This document shows, in pieces, positions 63,114 to 64,000 of a DNA stretch of 64,000 bases (position 1 is the first letter of the stretch; each line of letters opens with the position of its first letter). This stretch comes from Sphingobacterium faecium. Its GTDB lineage: Bacteria; Bacteroidota; Bacteroidia; Sphingobacteriales; Sphingobacteriaceae. The position numbers were made by a program, and so were the translations under genes. The notes under the pieces were generated by a model. The model had not been told where the DNA came from. It saw nothing but the letters and a program-made list of their open reading frames with translations, and searched no databases. The stretch is taken from the NCBI RefSeq assembly GCF_003054045.1, contig NZ_QBKH01000001.1, positions 1-64,000 of the forward strand. Direction: 5' to 3'.

Positions 63114-63647
63114 CTAGTTTGCAAGTGCAGGATTAGGTTTTAATCCTAATTTAATAATGACATCATTACTTTTGTCGAGTTTTGGATTAGCATAAAGAAA
63201 CGTCACTTCTTGACCTCTATCTAATATGATATCTAAACTTTGTGCTTGAGCTAAATCTTGAATTGCTTTAGAGACACGTTGTTGTATGGGTTGAACCAGT
63301 TTTTCACGTTGCTTAAATAACTCACCTTCAAAACCAAATTTTTGCTTTTGATAATCTTTAACATCTTTTTCTTTTTTCACGATTTCATCTTCACGACGTC
63401 TACGCATATCTTCGTTTAATAAAACTTGATCATTTTGATATGCTTTATACAGTTTTTCTATTTCAGCGTATTGCTGATCGACATCTTGTTGCCATTTTTG
63501 AGATAAATCATCTAATTGTTTTTGAGCAGACGTATATTCAGGAATATGTTTTAAAATATATTCTGAATTCACATATGCAAAATTTTGTGCAAAAGTAGCT
63601 GATACGGTAACTACAACAAATGCTATTACTAAAACTATTTTTTTCAT
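63114..63647 (-). CDS. OmpH/Skp family periplasmic chaperone (first copy)
   Basis: A 177-residue protein with a signal peptide (about 1-20, VSATFAQ), then NFAYVNSEYILKHIPEYTSA, a long charged coiled coil (about 40-120; RRRREDEIVKKEKDVKDYQK-like) and the C-terminal strands. It is transcribed just after the BamA-type gene, the standard Bacteroidota arrangement bamA-ompH-ompH. Confidence 0.92.
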   Translation of the reverse strand: MKKIVLVIAFVVVTVSATFAQNFAYVNSEYILKHIPEYTSAQKQLDDLSQKWQQDVDQQYAEIEKLYKAYQNDQVLLNEDMRRRREDEIVKKEKDVKDYQKQKFGFEGELFKQREKLVQPIQQRVSKAIQDLAQAQSLDIILDRGQEVTFLYANPKLDKSNDVIIKLGLKPNPALAN

Positions 63648-63725
63648 GTTATTTATGTTATACTTTCAACTAATATATGAATTTCTTCTTTATGACATTT
63701 AATATTGCAAAAAGTTTAAGCGAGA

Positions 63726-64000
63726 TTAAAATCCTCCCATGTTTTGCATAATACTAAATGTAAAGTTTTGTTTCCATGTACTGCTTGGTAAGCCTGGGAT
63801 CGGATCAAATGCATGACCGTAATCAATACCTAACATACCAAATATAGGTAAGAAGATACGTGCTCCAACACCTGCTGAGCGTCTTACTTTGAATGGATTA
63901 TATTCTGAAAACTTATTCCAAGTATTACCTGCTTCAGCAAAAGCTAATACGAAAACCGTTGCTTGTTCATTTAACATTACAGGATGTCTCAATTCCATTT
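63726..64000 (-). CDS. bamA: Outer membrane assembly factor BamA, C-terminal part (cut by window end)
   Basis: The last 91 or so residues of a large barrel protein, open to the window edge. FVLAFAEAGNTWN, KVRRSAGVGARIFLPIFGML, IDYGHAFD and the final FSIMQNMGGF match the last strands of BamA (Omp85) in Bacteroidota. It inserts beta-barrel proteins into the outer membrane. The two Skp-like genes follow on the same strand. Confidence 0.85.
   Translation of the reverse strand, partial: MELRHPVMLNEQATVFVLAFAEAGNTWNKFSEYNPFKVRRSAGVGARIFLPIFGMLGIDYGHAFDPIPGLPSSTWKQNFTFSIMQNMGGF

Overview
The window looks like ordinary chromosome from a low-GC member of the Bacteroidota, most probably Sphingobacteriaceae (Sphingobacterium or Pedobacter-like). 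The reasons are the fused CcoN-CcoO oxidase subunit, Rho with a charged N-terminal insertion, paired OmpH/Skp genes next to BamA, an MG2/TonB-plug surface protein, TAnnTTTG-type promoter boxes and a SusC-type 5' leader. The genus is inferred from family resemblance, not from a database match.

Layout. 1-130: 3' end of a 5S rRNA and its terminator. 130-928: no gene seen. 929-6691: cbb3 oxidase operon (ccoNO, ccoQ-like, ccoP, ccoG, ccoH, TauE/UreH-like membrane protein); ccoI and ccoS are not in view. 6684-12501 (minus): complete RND efflux operon. 12759-24862: cardiolipin synthase, an MG2/plug protein, YihY, acyl-CoA ligase, a small outer membrane protein, M61 peptidase, GlcNAc-kinase-like protein, glutathione peroxidase and thymidine kinase, with an orphan SusC-style leader at about 24.15 kb. 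25101-31684: two uncharacterised proteins, YbaB, a UPF0173 hydrolase, an LpxH-like phosphoesterase, and a second GlcNAc kinase behind a sugar MFS permease. 32020-43163: rho, pssA, an orphan Hpt domain with folK, sppA, pgk, a 939-residue metallopeptidase-like outer membrane protein, and mgtE. 43297-46681: three identical tRNA-Asn genes, with an HD hydrolase and an S41 protease between copies two and three. 46743-54127: PfkB kinase, small cytochrome b5-like protein, ECF sigma factor, murB, TetR regulator, YpdA-type reductase, FUSC protein and Ohr. 54330-59785: PEP carboxylase, lipoprotein, Gfo/Idh/MocA oxidoreductase, Ppx/GppA and tRNA-Leu. 59833-61947 (minus): membrane Fe-S oxidoreductase pair. 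61948-62432: a 34-bp palindrome and a 23-copy AAGGT tandem repeat. 62433-64000 (minus): two OmpH/Skp genes and the 3' end of a BamA-type gene.

How it works together. The genes cover micro-oxic respiration (cbb3 operon, Fe-S oxidoreductase), envelope building (murB, pssA, cls, LpxH-like, Bam/OmpH), amino-sugar uptake and phosphorylation, thiol and peroxide defence (YpdA, Ohr, glutathione peroxidase) and central carbon metabolism (pgk, ppc). Most genes are closed off by strong hairpin terminators, many placed so that they can serve both convergent neighbours.

I found no defence island, prophage, IS element, CRISPR array or biosynthetic cluster. The most unusual material is intergenic: the AAGGT microsatellite, the palindrome over the promoter of the Fe-S operon, a loopless 56-bp palindrome at 28.8 kb, and the orphan SusC-type leader. 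Among proteins, the 939-residue peptidase/barrel fusion and two unassigned conserved-looking proteins (25101-26090, 26123-26749) are the least explained.
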